This document shows positions 1 through 7,477 of a DNA stretch of 17,097 bases, one piece after another. The first letter of the stretch is position 1. Each line of letters opens with the position of its first letter. Location: contig JAGGUU010000106.1 in NCBI GenBank assembly GCA_021158305.1, positions 1-17,097 of the forward strand, written 5' to 3'. Both the position numbers and the translations under genes were made by a program. The notes beneath the pieces were generated by a model. That model did no database searches. It was not told the DNA's origin and was given only the letters and a program-made list of their open reading frames with translations. This DNA is from Candidatus Bathyarchaeota archaeon (GTDB lineage Archaea; Thermoproteota; Bathyarchaeia; Bathyarchaeales; DTEX01).

Positions 1-298
1 CCCACAGGTTTCCCTGCAGGGTTCGGTTTGGACTCTTCCCCTTTCGCTCGCCGCTACTCAGGGAATCCCTGTTGGTTTCTCTTCCTCCCCCTACTAAGAT
101 GTTTCCGTTCGGGGGGTTCCCGCTCCCAATTGGGAGCATCCCTAAAGCCCGAAGGCTTTAGGGATAGGAAGTCCCATTCGGGAATCCTCGGATCTACGGC
201 TACATGCGCCTACCCGAGGCTTATCGCAGCTTGTCACGCCCTTCGTCGGCGTCCGAGCCGAGCTATCCACCAGACGGCGTGGCATGTCGGGCTTACTC
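1..298 (-). rRNA. 23S ribosomal RNA, 5' end (partial)
   Basis: The reverse complement reads as the start of an archaeal large-subunit rRNA. It has the conserved GGTGGATAGCTCGGCTC and GACGAAGGGCGTG blocks near the 5' end, then CGAATGGG, GAACGGAAACATCTTAGTA and GAGTAGCGGCGAGCGAAAGG further in. Domain I helices are visible: a perfect 12-bp stem at 138-149/154-165, capped in the RNA by UUCG, and a 6-bp stem at 122-127/132-137. The gene runs off the window start, so only about 300 nt of the roughly 3 kb molecule are present. The mature 5' end is placed near 293-298 by analogy with other archaeal 23S starts and is uncertain by several bases. No 16S gene or tRNA lies upstream on this strand. Confidence 0.96.
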
Positions 299-436
299 GG
301 AGTCGACGTCTGATTGACGTTGAGCCTATGCATGGTGTTCATTGTGAGAGTGAAAACTCCCACTTTCACCCTTCCTTCCTTCACCTTTCGGTGAGGAAGT
401 GCATCATTACGTAAAACTCTTCGAGGATCCTTCGGA
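299..436 (-). other. 23S rRNA 5' leader with GAAA-capped hairpin
   Basis: This lies between the putative 23S transcription start and the mature 5' end. In the RNA sense, bases 399 to 375 form a hairpin of two 5-bp stems (CTTCC/GGAAG and TCACC/GGTGA) with a one-base bulge and a GAAA tetraloop. A second short inverted repeat, ACGTC/GACGT, lies near 305-319. Archaeal 23S precursors are usually cut at a bulge-helix-bulge formed by the 5' leader and 3' trailer. The trailer is outside the window, so the processing stem cannot be confirmed. Confidence 0.5.
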
Positions 437-464
437 TATAAATTTTACTATCGTCAAATATAAA
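434..464 (-). promoter_or_regulatory. Putative 23S rRNA promoter (two TATA boxes)
   Basis: On the minus strand two archaeal TATA-like elements lie upstream of the rRNA leader. One is AAGGTTTATATTTG (TATA core 456-464); the other is AAATTTATATCC (core about 436-444). At the usual 25-28 base spacing they predict starts near 434 and 413. No rRNA lies further upstream, so the 23S needs its own promoter. Assigned from sequence pattern only. Confidence 0.5.
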
Positions 465-592
465 CCTTAACGTGTAGTTTTTTAACATATTTCTCGATCT
501 ATGTTTTTCGTAATGCTAATATCGAATTATTCAGAAGTTTGTGGTGGAGAATAGTGAATTGGATAGGCGGATAATCTATAGAGACGAGGAAA

Positions 593-2302
593 ATGAAGTC
601 TGATTCTTATGGAAGGTTGAAGATTCTTACGTTTTCTCTTCTCGCTTCCATCTTAATAGTTAATTTTGGATCCCCGCTGATATCATCTTCCTCAGTGAGT
701 AACGGGACAATAGAGTACCTCTTTAAGATAGACAGGAATGGCTTAACTCTTGTAGACATAACTTATCATACATTTCAAAAGGAAGGTTTAATGTGGATTC
801 TAGTTCCAAAGTTCTCTCAGTGGATAAATAGGACTGTAAAAGGAGTTGTAACCAGCTGGGATCTGCGCGACCCATACGAATTAGCGGGGTTTAAGAATCC
901 GTTTTATGATGCTTTTTTATTTTCTTTTAGATCAGACAATGAAGGGTTTGAAATAAAGATTCGGTATAATCATTCATTGGCCGCTATGATAATTGAGCCT
1001 GATGGAATCTTTTATTCTCCTCAAATAGGCTTTCAGAAAGGAAACAGAATCAAGATATCTATAGTTTTACCTAGAGAGTTCGTTTTGAACCGAAGAGAAG
1101 CTATAGCCTTTGGATCGAGAAATGTTTATTATCCAAGTTCCATCGACCGCGAGAAGAATATTATCCTTTTCAGCGACATCCCTGAAGAAGAGAATCTATT
1201 ACGAGTGGAGATAGGATTCAGAATTGAGAATGAATCATTCAGTCCGATAAAGCTTCATTGGGGAATCTTCAGTTTTGAAACTCCACCGCGATATAGAGAA
1301 TACGCATGGAAAATCCTAGAGTTTTATAATGAGACCTATGATAACCTTGTTGATTTATTTAACGTTACGCTCGAAAGCGCCAATGTGAGATTCTTTTTAC
1401 CGAGCTTTAATTCTTTACTGGAGATCGGCGGATATGTTCCATTCTCTCCGAGGAAACTAGGCGACATCCATCTGAACATTCTTTACACAAGAACATTGGA
1501 GGGACAAATTGAGGTTATAGCCTTGCATGAACTAGTTCATCATTTCCTATGGAGGGCGGGAATCTCGCCTCAGGGACTATTATGGTTTCACGAGGGAATG
1601 GCACAGTATGTAAGCATAGAGATCTGTAAGGAGATGAGCTATGAAGGGGCTATTCTGATGGAGAAGGAAATGGAAAGGAAAGTCTTGAATGTTAGGGAGA
1701 GATTTGGAGATTATTTCGGCTTCCTTCAAGAGTGGACGCCTAGCCATTATCCGCGGGATATAGGTAGTTGCTACGCGGCAGCTTATTATGTAGTTGACGA
1801 GCTCGCTAAGCAACGAGGCGGGCTTGGTTATTATCGCCGCTTCTTTAGGGTGCTTAAGAATCAAAAGATAGAAGAGTGCGCCACTCTAGCCTATTACCTT
1901 AGCATCGCAGCTGGGGAATCTATAGCCAAAGTATTGAATAGGTGGGGATTTAAAATTCCCGATTTATATGGATACTATCCGTTGCTAAATGAGGCTGTTT
2001 CGCTTATAGAGAATGTAAGCCGCATCTTTGAACCATTCAGATCAATAGCTATGTTTCTTTATAGAAACGCTGTGCTTAACGCGGATCAGAAAAGAGAGAA
2101 TATAATGCTGATTTATTTAACATTAGCAATATTAGTAGCTAAGATGGCGCCCATTTTGACGTTGATGACTATAACGGCGCTAATTTACTGTTTACTATTG
2201 TGGATTCTTAAGAGTAAAGGGGTCTTCATGGATTATTCAGAGATTACATCTTCTACGATCCTGTTTAATCTTCTCAGAGTTTTAGCTCTAACTTCTTCGT
2301 AG
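593..2302 (+). CDS. Membrane-anchored gluzincin-type (M1/MA-like) metallopeptidase
   Basis: Predicted zinc metalloprotease of 569 aa. The N-terminus has a signal or anchor segment (about residues 9-28). The large middle region is extracytoplasmic-type, with several N-x-S/T sequons. The C-terminal third contains HELVH (312-316) and, 17 residues later, E334 in FHEGMAQY, the zinc-ligand pattern of gluzincins (HExxH...E), most like the Peptidase_MA-like branch. One or two hydrophobic segments follow (about 503-540), so the catalytic domain probably sits outside the cell, tethered to the membrane. The ATG at 593 follows GAGGA closely and opens directly into the signal segment. The last 23 codons overlap the convergent fumarase beta gene by 70 bases, so the C-terminal tail is antisense to a conserved gene. 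Substrate unknown; could be an inactive adhesion relative, but all metal-binding residues are present. Confidence 0.8.
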   Translation: MKSDSYGRLKILTFSLLASILIVNFGSPLISSSSVSNGTIEYLFKIDRNGLTLVDITYHTFQKEGLMWILVPKFSQWINRTVKGVVTSWDLRDPYELAGFKNPFYDAFLFSFRSDNEGFEIKIRYNHSLAAMIIEPDGIFYSPQIGFQKGNRIKISIVLPREFVLNRREAIAFGSRNVYYPSSIDREKNIILFSDIPEEENLLRVEIGFRIENESFSPIKLHWGIFSFETPPRYREYAWKILEFYNETYDNLVDLFNVTLESANVRFFLPSFNSLLEIGGYVPFSPRKLGDIHLNILYTRTLEGQIEVIALHELVHHFLWRAGISPQGLLWFHEGMAQYVSIEICKEMSYEGAILMEKEMERKVLNVRERFGDYFGFLQEWTPSHYPRDIGSCYAAAYYVVDELAKQRGGLGYYRRFFRVLKNQKIEECATLAYYLSIAAGESIAKVLNRWGFKIPDLYGYYPLLNEAVSLIENVSRIFEPFRSIAMFLYRNAVLNADQKRENIMLIYLTLAILVAKMAPILTLMTITALIYCLLLWILKSKGVFMDYSEITSSTILFNLLRVLALTSS

Positions 2303-2835
2303 AGACTTCTTCCATGAGAGTCTATGCCTACTATTAGAGGGCCGAAACGATCAACTTCAAAGATCCAGACAGCTTCAGGAAGCCCGAGATCCAGCCACTT
2401 TACATCAATGATGCGTTTTATACGCTTGGCTGCTAGGACGGCGGCTCCGCCCGTGAACGCGGCATATGCGGCTCCATAGCGCTTCATAGCTTCTCTGGTT
2501 TTCCAGCCCATTCCGCCCTTGCCTATTATTAATCTGACTCCGAGATTTCGGATTATTTCGGCTTCGAAAGACTCCATCCTCATGCTTGTAGTCGGTCCGG
2601 CGGCCAGCACGAGCCATTCATCTCCATGTGCCTTAACAAGAGGACCGCAATGATAGAGCGCCATGTCTTTAAGAGAAAAAGGTATTTTTCTTTTTTCTGC
2701 AATGTGCTTCATCATTCTTCTATGAGCTGAGTCTCTAGCGGTGATTATAGTTCCGCTAAGGAAGACATGATCCCCTACGTTTAATTTACGGATGTTCTTC
2801 TCTGATATAGGAGTGTGAAGTTCAATCTTTTTCAT
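2233..2835 (-). CDS. Fumarate hydratase, class I, beta subunit
   Basis: About 200 aa; the C-terminal swivelling domain of the class I (iron-sulfur) fumarase/tartrate dehydratase family. With the alpha subunit it should interconvert fumarate and malate. Family motifs are visible: VGDHVFLSGTIITARDSAHRR, YHCGPLVK, AAGPTTSMRM, IIGKGGM and FTGGAA. In bacterial FumA this domain is fused to the alpha domain; archaea often use two genes, as here. The alpha stop lies just upstream, inside the ribosome-binding region. An ATG at 2841 is only 2 bases from the GGGGG Shine-Dalgarno-like run (2844-2848), whereas the ATG at 2835 (MKKIELH) has 8-base spacing, so I prefer 2835. Tartrate dehydratase activity cannot be excluded from sequence. 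Confidence 0.92.
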   Translation of the reverse strand: MKKIELHTPISEKNIRKLNVGDHVFLSGTIITARDSAHRRMMKHIAEKRKIPFSLKDMALYHCGPLVKAHGDEWLVLAAGPTTSMRMESFEAEIIRNLGVRLIIGKGGMGWKTREAMKRYGAAYAAFTGGAAVLAAKRIKRIIDVKWLDLGLPEAVWIFEVDRFGPLIVGIDSHGRSLYEEVRAKTLRRLNRIVEDVISE

Positions 2836-2848
2836 GCACATAACCCCC

Positions 2849-3808
2849 TTATAGGAGATTTCTATCTTTGTGAGATAGACATTCTACGCGTCCATCCGAG
2901 TAAACGCGGGCAGTCGCCCTTCTTGCAGCCCAGCATTGAAATGCTATGGCAACAGGATATGATGCTGGATGCCTATGGGCATATTCGATCTTTAAAGCTA
3001 GCGCAGTGGAGTCTCCTCCAAGTCCCATCGGACCCACTCCTGTACTGTTTACAGCCCTCAGCAGATCTCTTTCGAGCTCAGCAATAACTGGGTCAGAATG
3101 ACTCTTATCGATGGGTCTAAGGAGAGCCTTTTTAGCCAGATTCATCGCCATATCTGATGTTCCGCCAACTCCAACTCCTATTATTGTAGGTGGGCAAGGC
3201 ATACCTCCGGCGTCGACTACACTTTCTATAACGAACCTTTTGAGTCCAGATAAGCCTTCAGCTGGTTTTAGGATTCGAAGAGCACACATATTTTCGGAGC
3301 CTCCTCCCTTCGGAAAAGCAGTGATCTCTAGATAGTCTCCGTCGATTATGCTCCAGTGAATGCAGGGTACGTATCTTCCGATATTGTTGTTCGTGTTTCT
3401 TTGCGTGAAAGGATTCACCGCGTTTGGACGGAGTGGAATCTCAACCGTTGCTCGCTTGACTCCCTTTATGAGCGCCTCCTCGATTTTGCTTAGGTCTCTG
3501 AACTCAGAGCCAACCTTCACATAGAAGGAGATTAGCCCTGTATCTTGACATATAGGTATTCTCTCCTCTTCAGCCAATTGAATATTTTCTAAGATTGCCT
3601 TTAGCTGAATCTTTCCTATAGGGTTACTTTCCTTTCTGTATGCGTCCTTTAAGGCCTTCTTCACGTCTGCTGGAAGCTCAGTAACTGCTAAGCGTAGGAG
3701 ATTAACTGTCAACTTTTCAATTAGGTTCTGAAGATCCAAGTTTTCCGCCAGCCTGCTAAATGGGACGTAATACTCGTCTTCTTCGTCTAATTTAAATATC
3801 TTCTCCAT
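2849..3808 (-). CDS. Fumarate hydratase, class I, alpha subunit
   Basis: 319 aa; the iron-sulfur catalytic subunit of a two-subunit class I fumarase, acting with the adjacent beta subunit in a complete or partial citric-acid cycle. Three cysteines spaced like the [4Fe-4S] ligands of FumA-type enzymes are seen: C87 in ICQDTG, C205 in GGMPCPPTIIG and C292 in FQCWAARRA. Other signatures are NIGRYVPCIH (143-151), FPKGGGSENM (165-174) and GVGPMGLGGDSTAL (257-270). Length fits the family. The start at 3808 diverges from radA by only 22 bases. On this strand CAAATATTTCC, with its core at 3856-3863 inside radA, is a possible TATA box. The operon is alpha-beta. Confidence 0.94.
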   Translation of the reverse strand: MEKIFKLDEEDEYYVPFSRLAENLDLQNLIEKLTVNLLRLAVTELPADVKKALKDAYRKESNPIGKIQLKAILENIQLAEEERIPICQDTGLISFYVKVGSEFRDLSKIEEALIKGVKRATVEIPLRPNAVNPFTQRNTNNNIGRYVPCIHWSIIDGDYLEITAFPKGGGSENMCALRILKPAEGLSGLKRFVIESVVDAGGMPCPPTIIGVGVGGTSDMAMNLAKKALLRPIDKSHSDPVIAELERDLLRAVNSTGVGPMGLGGDSTALALKIEYAHRHPASYPVAIAFQCWAARRATARVYSDGRVECLSHKDRNLL

Positions 3809-3863
3809 CTACAATCTTATCGAAGATGCAATGTCTACTGAGAGAGATGAAAGGAAATATTTG
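3791..3863. promoter_or_regulatory. Interlocked divergent promoter region, fumarase/radA
   Basis: Only 22 bases (3809-3830) separate the two start codons, so each promoter must lie inside the other gene. A TATA-like TTTAAATAT at 3791-3799 would place the radA transcript start near 3822. AAATATTT at 3856-3863, read on the minus strand, would start the fumarase transcript near 3832. The two predicted 5' ends overlap. Sequence-pattern inference only. Confidence 0.4.
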
Positions 3864-4811
3864 CGTATAGAGGACCTGCCTGGAGTAGGCTCCTCAACCG
3901 CTGAGAAGCTACGCGAGCTAGGATTTCATACTGTTGAGTCTTTAGCTATGGCGACGATACGGGAGCTTATCCAAGCTGGTATAGGGGAGAAGAAAGCTTC
4001 TCAGATAATTAATGCTGCGAGAGCTTCAAGTTCTCTCTCATTCATAAGAGCTGACGAGCTAATAACAAAGAGACAGAACATTCTGAAGCTAACAACTGGC
4101 AGTAAGAAGCTTGATGCCCTCCTCGGAGGCGGGATCGAGACCCAGGCGATAACTGAGTTTTACGGCGAATATGGCTCAGGGAAAAGCCAGATTGCACATC
4201 AGCTCTGTGTTAATGTACAGCTACCAGTTGAGGAGGGCGGGTTGGATGGCGGAGCACTCTATATTGACACGGAGAACACATTCCGTGTTGAACGAATAAC
4301 CCAGATGGCCAGGCATATGGGTTTAGATCCGGAGGATGTACTGAAACGCATAATCCTTGCTGAGGCATATACCTCCGATCATCAGATGTTTCTACTTGAG
4401 AACTCGGATAAAGTAATCAAGGAGAATAATATTAAGCTCATCATTATAGACTCGTTAACCGCACATTTCAGAAGTGAATATATTGGAAGAGAAAGCTTAG
4501 CCGAAAGGCAGCAGAAGCTGAATCAGCACATGCATAAGCTTATTCGTTTAGCAAGGGCATTCAACGCTGTCGCTTTTGTTACTAACCAAGTGATGGCTAG
4601 CCCGGATGTTTTCTTCGGAGACTCGGTTAGGCCTATAGGCGGCCATATAGTCGCACATACCAGCCACACCCGAATCTACTTGAGGAAGGCTGGAAGAGGG
4701 CCTATTCGTATCGCAAGGCTTGTTTCAAGCCCCTACCTTCCTGAAGGTGAGTGTATCTTCAAGATAACTGAGAATGGCATTGAAGACGTTGAAGATGAAG
4801 AAAGGAGATAG
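3831..4811 (+). CDS. radA: DNA repair and recombination protein RadA
   Basis: 326 aa archaeal recombinase (RecA/Rad51 family) that forms filaments on single-stranded DNA and catalyses strand exchange using ATP. Domains: N-terminal helix-hairpin-helix DNA-binding domain (about 10-65, with LPGVGSSTAEKL); polymerisation motif FIRA (71-74), in which the first residue docks on the next subunit; RecA core with Walker A GEYGSGKS (112-119) and Walker B LIIID (203-207). The conserved block HFRSEYIGRESLAERQQKL (212-230) and VTNQV (250-254) are intact. Length is normal. Walker A ends in serine where many archaeal RadA have threonine; both bind magnesium. A second ATG at 3826 is out of frame. Two bases separate the stop from the next gene, suggesting co-transcription. 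Confidence 0.98.
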   Translation: MSTERDERKYLRIEDLPGVGSSTAEKLRELGFHTVESLAMATIRELIQAGIGEKKASQIINAARASSSLSFIRADELITKRQNILKLTTGSKKLDALLGGGIETQAITEFYGEYGSGKSQIAHQLCVNVQLPVEEGGLDGGALYIDTENTFRVERITQMARHMGLDPEDVLKRIILAEAYTSDHQMFLLENSDKVIKENNIKLIIIDSLTAHFRSEYIGRESLAERQQKLNQHMHKLIRLARAFNAVAFVTNQVMASPDVFFGDSVRPIGGHIVAHTSHTRIYLRKAGRGPIRIARLVSSPYLPEGECIFKITENGIEDVEDEERR

Positions 4812-4813
4812 TA

Positions 4814-5194
4814 ATGTCAGAGGTCCCCCTAGCTCTCATGGCAAGATTCTTTCAGCTCGTAAGCGAGAGAAAATTCGCCGAGGCTGAAAGAATACTTGAG
4901 AGAATATATGCAAGGATGAAGAATAGTAGAAAGGAGGAGTTTAATAGGGGATATTTGGATGCCTTAAATGGGATAATCTTATCCTTCAGATCAGGCGGTC
5001 CATACGAGTTCTTCAGCAACCTTGACTTAACGGATGTCACATCTTTAAAGAAGCATTATAAGGATTTTAAGAGACATGCAAGAGGAATGTTTCAAGCTGA
5101 TTATGATAGAGGATATTTTTCGGCACTTGCAGACTTCCTACGCGTAGTCTTGAGGATTAAAGAAAAACAGACCATCCGAAAAAGCTCTTCATGA
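4814..5194 (+). CDS. Small helical protein of unknown function, radA operon
   Basis: 126 aa; I do not recognise a named family. Predicted almost wholly helical, charged and cytoplasmic, without a signal peptide, membrane span or cysteines. It holds an internal duplication: EEFNRGYLDALNGII (41-55) and QADYDRGYFSALADFL (95-110) share the pattern [DE][FY][ND]RGY[LF]xAL, 54 residues apart, each preceded by a basic helix, so it may be two copies of a helical hairpin. The start is well supported by AAAGGAGAT (4801-4809), 6 bases before the ATG and inside the end of radA. It follows radA by two bases, so a role linked to recombination or repair is a reasonable guess only. The 3' end overlaps the convergent EMC6-like gene by 38 bases. 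Confidence 0.8.
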   Translation: MSEVPLALMARFFQLVSERKFAEAERILERIYARMKNSRKEEFNRGYLDALNGIILSFRSGGPYEFFSNLDLTDVTSLKKHYKDFKRHARGMFQADYDRGYFSALADFLRVVLRIKEKQTIRKSSS

Positions 5195-5441
5195 ACGTAT
5201 ACGTTAGGATCCATAGGAAGATCCATGTGATGAAGAATACGCCCATCCCCGTCCTAGTTACTTCTGATCTATCAACCTTTCCAATGAAGATCTGTTTCAA
5301 AACTTTATCTGACAAGAGGTAGATAAGCGAGGCTATTGCAAGGGCGACGAATATATCATTGATCCTCAGAAATAAACAGATGAGAGCCGTCAATACGCCG
5401 AGAATGGCCCTAATCGTATAGATCACATCTAAAGGCTTCAT
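5157..5441 (-). CDS. EMC6-like small membrane protein
   Basis: 94 aa with three predicted transmembrane helices (about 8-27, 29-47 and 67-88) and a charged loop KVDRSEVTRTG between the second and third. The N-terminal MKPLDVIYTIRAILG, followed by TGMGVFFITWIFLWILTYT, resembles archaeal proteins annotated as EMC6-like (EMC6/Rab5IF family). In eukaryotes EMC6 is a subunit of the ER membrane protein insertase complex; the archaeal role is untested. Recognition is from memory of the pattern, so the family call is moderate; a small three-helix membrane protein is certain. It diverges from rqcH with 14 bases between start codons. Confidence 0.6.
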   Translation of the reverse strand: MKPLDVIYTIRAILGVLTALICLFLRINDIFVALAIASLIYLLSDKVLKQIFIGKVDRSEVTRTGMGVFFITWIFLWILTYTFMKSFFGWSVFL

Positions 5442-5455
5442 TCACATCTACTCGG

Positions 5456-7471
5456 GTGTTGATATTGAGCGAGTTAAGCAGCTTCGATATCGCGGTTCTA
5501 TCTAGAGAGCTAGATACTACCCTTAAAGGCTTCCGCATCAGCAATATTTATCAGTTAAATGAGAAGACGTTGCTTTTAAATCTTCGTAGATTAGGAGGGC
5601 AACGCATAGATCTTTTAGTAGAGGCTGGAGTAGAAGTCCATACAACGCTGTATGTCTTCAAAAAGCCTCCTAAGCCTCCAGACTTTTGCATGGCTCTTAG
5701 GAAGTATTTGAGAGGCGGATGGGTGAAGGCGATTCGCCAGCATGACTTCGAACGGATAATTGAGTTTATAGTTGAATCTAGAGATGGAGAATACAGGCTC
5801 GTAATAGAGCTATTCTCGGATGGAAATATCATCCTTGTGAATCCGGAAGGAAAGATTCTGCACGCTCTAGTTTATAAGCGAATGAAAGATCGAAACATAA
5901 TTCGAGGTGAGATCTTCAAGTATCCCCCGCTCAGAGGGAAGGATCCGAGTAAGATTCTACGTGAAGATCTGGAGAAGATTAGAGAGATAGGACGAATTAG
6001 TGTCGTTAAGTCTATTGTGAGGATTTTAGGCATAGGGGGCAAGTACGCCGAGGAGATTCTAGCACGGGCGGGCATCAATAAGGATAAGCCCTCTTTAGAA
6101 CTCAGAGACGAAGAATTAGACTCTATTTATGAAAGTTTACAGGGGCTTCTATCCGAGATCAAGTCTGGAAACTGGAAGCCAACAGTATTCATCGATGAAG
6201 ATGGAGAATGGGCTGATGTTGCTCCTGTAGAGATGAGGAAATACTCAGGATTAAAACGCATTTATTTCGATACATTTAATCAAGCTCTGGACGAATTCTA
6301 TACGAAGAAAATAATTGAGGGAAAAGCCTCTGGTGTTGAGGAAGAGATTAAACGACAGATTTCCAAGCTTGAGAGAATACTTGCGGATCAGAAGAATACT
6401 CTCCAGAAATCTTTGAAACAGGCTGAGATATATAGAAAGATAGGGGAGACTATTTATCTTCATCTTAATGAGATTCAGTTTCTTCTGCAGAGGATAATGG
6501 ACGAGAAAAGATCAGGAAGGGACTGGAGAGAGATAACAGAGAAGATTTTGAAAGAAAAAGCTGAGGCACGAGCGCCAGCCATATACTTTGAAGACTTAAA
6601 TCCGAAGAACATGACGCTTCGCGTCTTCATTGAGGGATTAAAATTTGATCTTAACCTCAGAGATTCAGCCCAGAAGAACGCAGCCCAATACTATGAAAGA
6701 GCGAAGAAAGCCGAGAGAAGAGCTAGGGGAGCTGCGGAAGCTCTTAAGCAGACGGAGGCGAAAATTGAGGAACTAAAGCGTAGAAGAGATGAAAAGATGA
6801 AGTATGTTCTTGAGAAACCTCCCAAGGCAAGGAAAAAGGAGTGGTACGAGAAGTTCCGGTGGTTTTATTCGTCAGATGGTTTCCTAGTAATCGGAGGTAG
6901 GGATAAAGCCCAGAACAATCTCATAATTAGGAGATACATGGAACCTCACGATCTGGTCTTCCACGCAGAAATCATCGGAGCACCTTTTGTATTATTAAAG
7001 ACTGGAGGTAAGAATCCTCCGGAAAGTACGATCTATGAGGCAGCTCAGTTCGCAGGGGCATATTCTAGAGCTTGGAGGGAGGGGTTGGGATCAGTGGATG
7101 TATATTGGGTTAAGCCAAGCCAAGTAAGCCTTTCTCCTCCCTCCGGAGGGTATGTGCCTAAGGGAGCATTCATGATCTATGGGCCTAGAAACTACATCAG
7201 AAAAATTCCTTTAGAAGTAGCTATCGGAGTGGCGAGGATGGATGACTATCTTCAAATAATCGGCGGGCCGCCTACAGCGATTGCTAAACAAGCCTTAGCA
7301 TACGTGAAGATTGTTCCAGGAGATGAAGCAAGCGGAAGACTATCTAAGCGTATAAAGGAACTCTTAGTGAGGGCCCTTCCCGATGGAGATGGCAGAGCCC
7401 TCCAGAAAATCTCATTAGAGGAGATTCAGAAGTTCATACCTTCCGGGAAGGGGGCAGTAAGCAAGAATTAA
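5456..7471 (+). CDS. rqcH: Ribosome quality control protein RqcH / NFACT family
   Basis: 671 aa archaeal NFACT protein, relative of bacterial RqcH and eukaryotic NEMF/Rqc2. These bind 60S/50S subunits carrying stalled nascent chains and recruit tRNA to extend the chain as a degradation tag. Order: NFACT-N domain (about 1-180; SSFDIAVLSRELDTTLKGFRISNIYQ begins at residue 7), helix-hairpin-helix (about 183-205; LGIGGKYAEEIL), long charged coiled coils (about 283-345 and 400-450), and NFACT-R domain (about 465-570) with GGRDKAQNN (480-488), DLVFHAE (H503) and GAPFVLLK. This matches the archaeal family length. The start is GTG at 5456, with an alternative TTG next to it. No Shine-Dalgarno is visible and the divergent start is 14 bases away, so a leaderless mRNA is likely. 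The stop lies 6 bases from the convergent next gene. Confidence 0.93.
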   Translation: MLILSELSSFDIAVLSRELDTTLKGFRISNIYQLNEKTLLLNLRRLGGQRIDLLVEAGVEVHTTLYVFKKPPKPPDFCMALRKYLRGGWVKAIRQHDFERIIEFIVESRDGEYRLVIELFSDGNIILVNPEGKILHALVYKRMKDRNIIRGEIFKYPPLRGKDPSKILREDLEKIREIGRISVVKSIVRILGIGGKYAEEILARAGINKDKPSLELRDEELDSIYESLQGLLSEIKSGNWKPTVFIDEDGEWADVAPVEMRKYSGLKRIYFDTFNQALDEFYTKKIIEGKASGVEEEIKRQISKLERILADQKNTLQKSLKQAEIYRKIGETIYLHLNEIQFLLQRIMDEKRSGRDWREITEKILKEKAEARAPAIYFEDLNPKNMTLRVFIEGLKFDLNLRDSAQKNAAQYYERAKKAERRARGAAEALKQTEAKIEELKRRRDEKMKYVLEKPPKARKKEWYEKFRWFYSSDGFLVIGGRDKAQNNLIIRRYMEPHDLVFHAEIIGAPFVLLKTGGKNPPESTIYEAAQFAGAYSRAWREGLGSVDVYWVKPSQVSLSPPSGGYVPKGAFMIYGPRNYIRKIPLEVAIGVARMDDYLQIIGGPPTAIAKQALAYVKIVPGDEASGRLSKRIKELLVRALPDGDGRALQKISLEEIQKFIPSGKGAVSKN

Positions 7472-7477
7472 TGGGTC

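Noticed and set aside
28..414. Open frames on both strands across the first 400 bases
   Set aside because: They lie on the 23S rRNA 5' end and its leader; conserved rRNA blocks explain the sequence.
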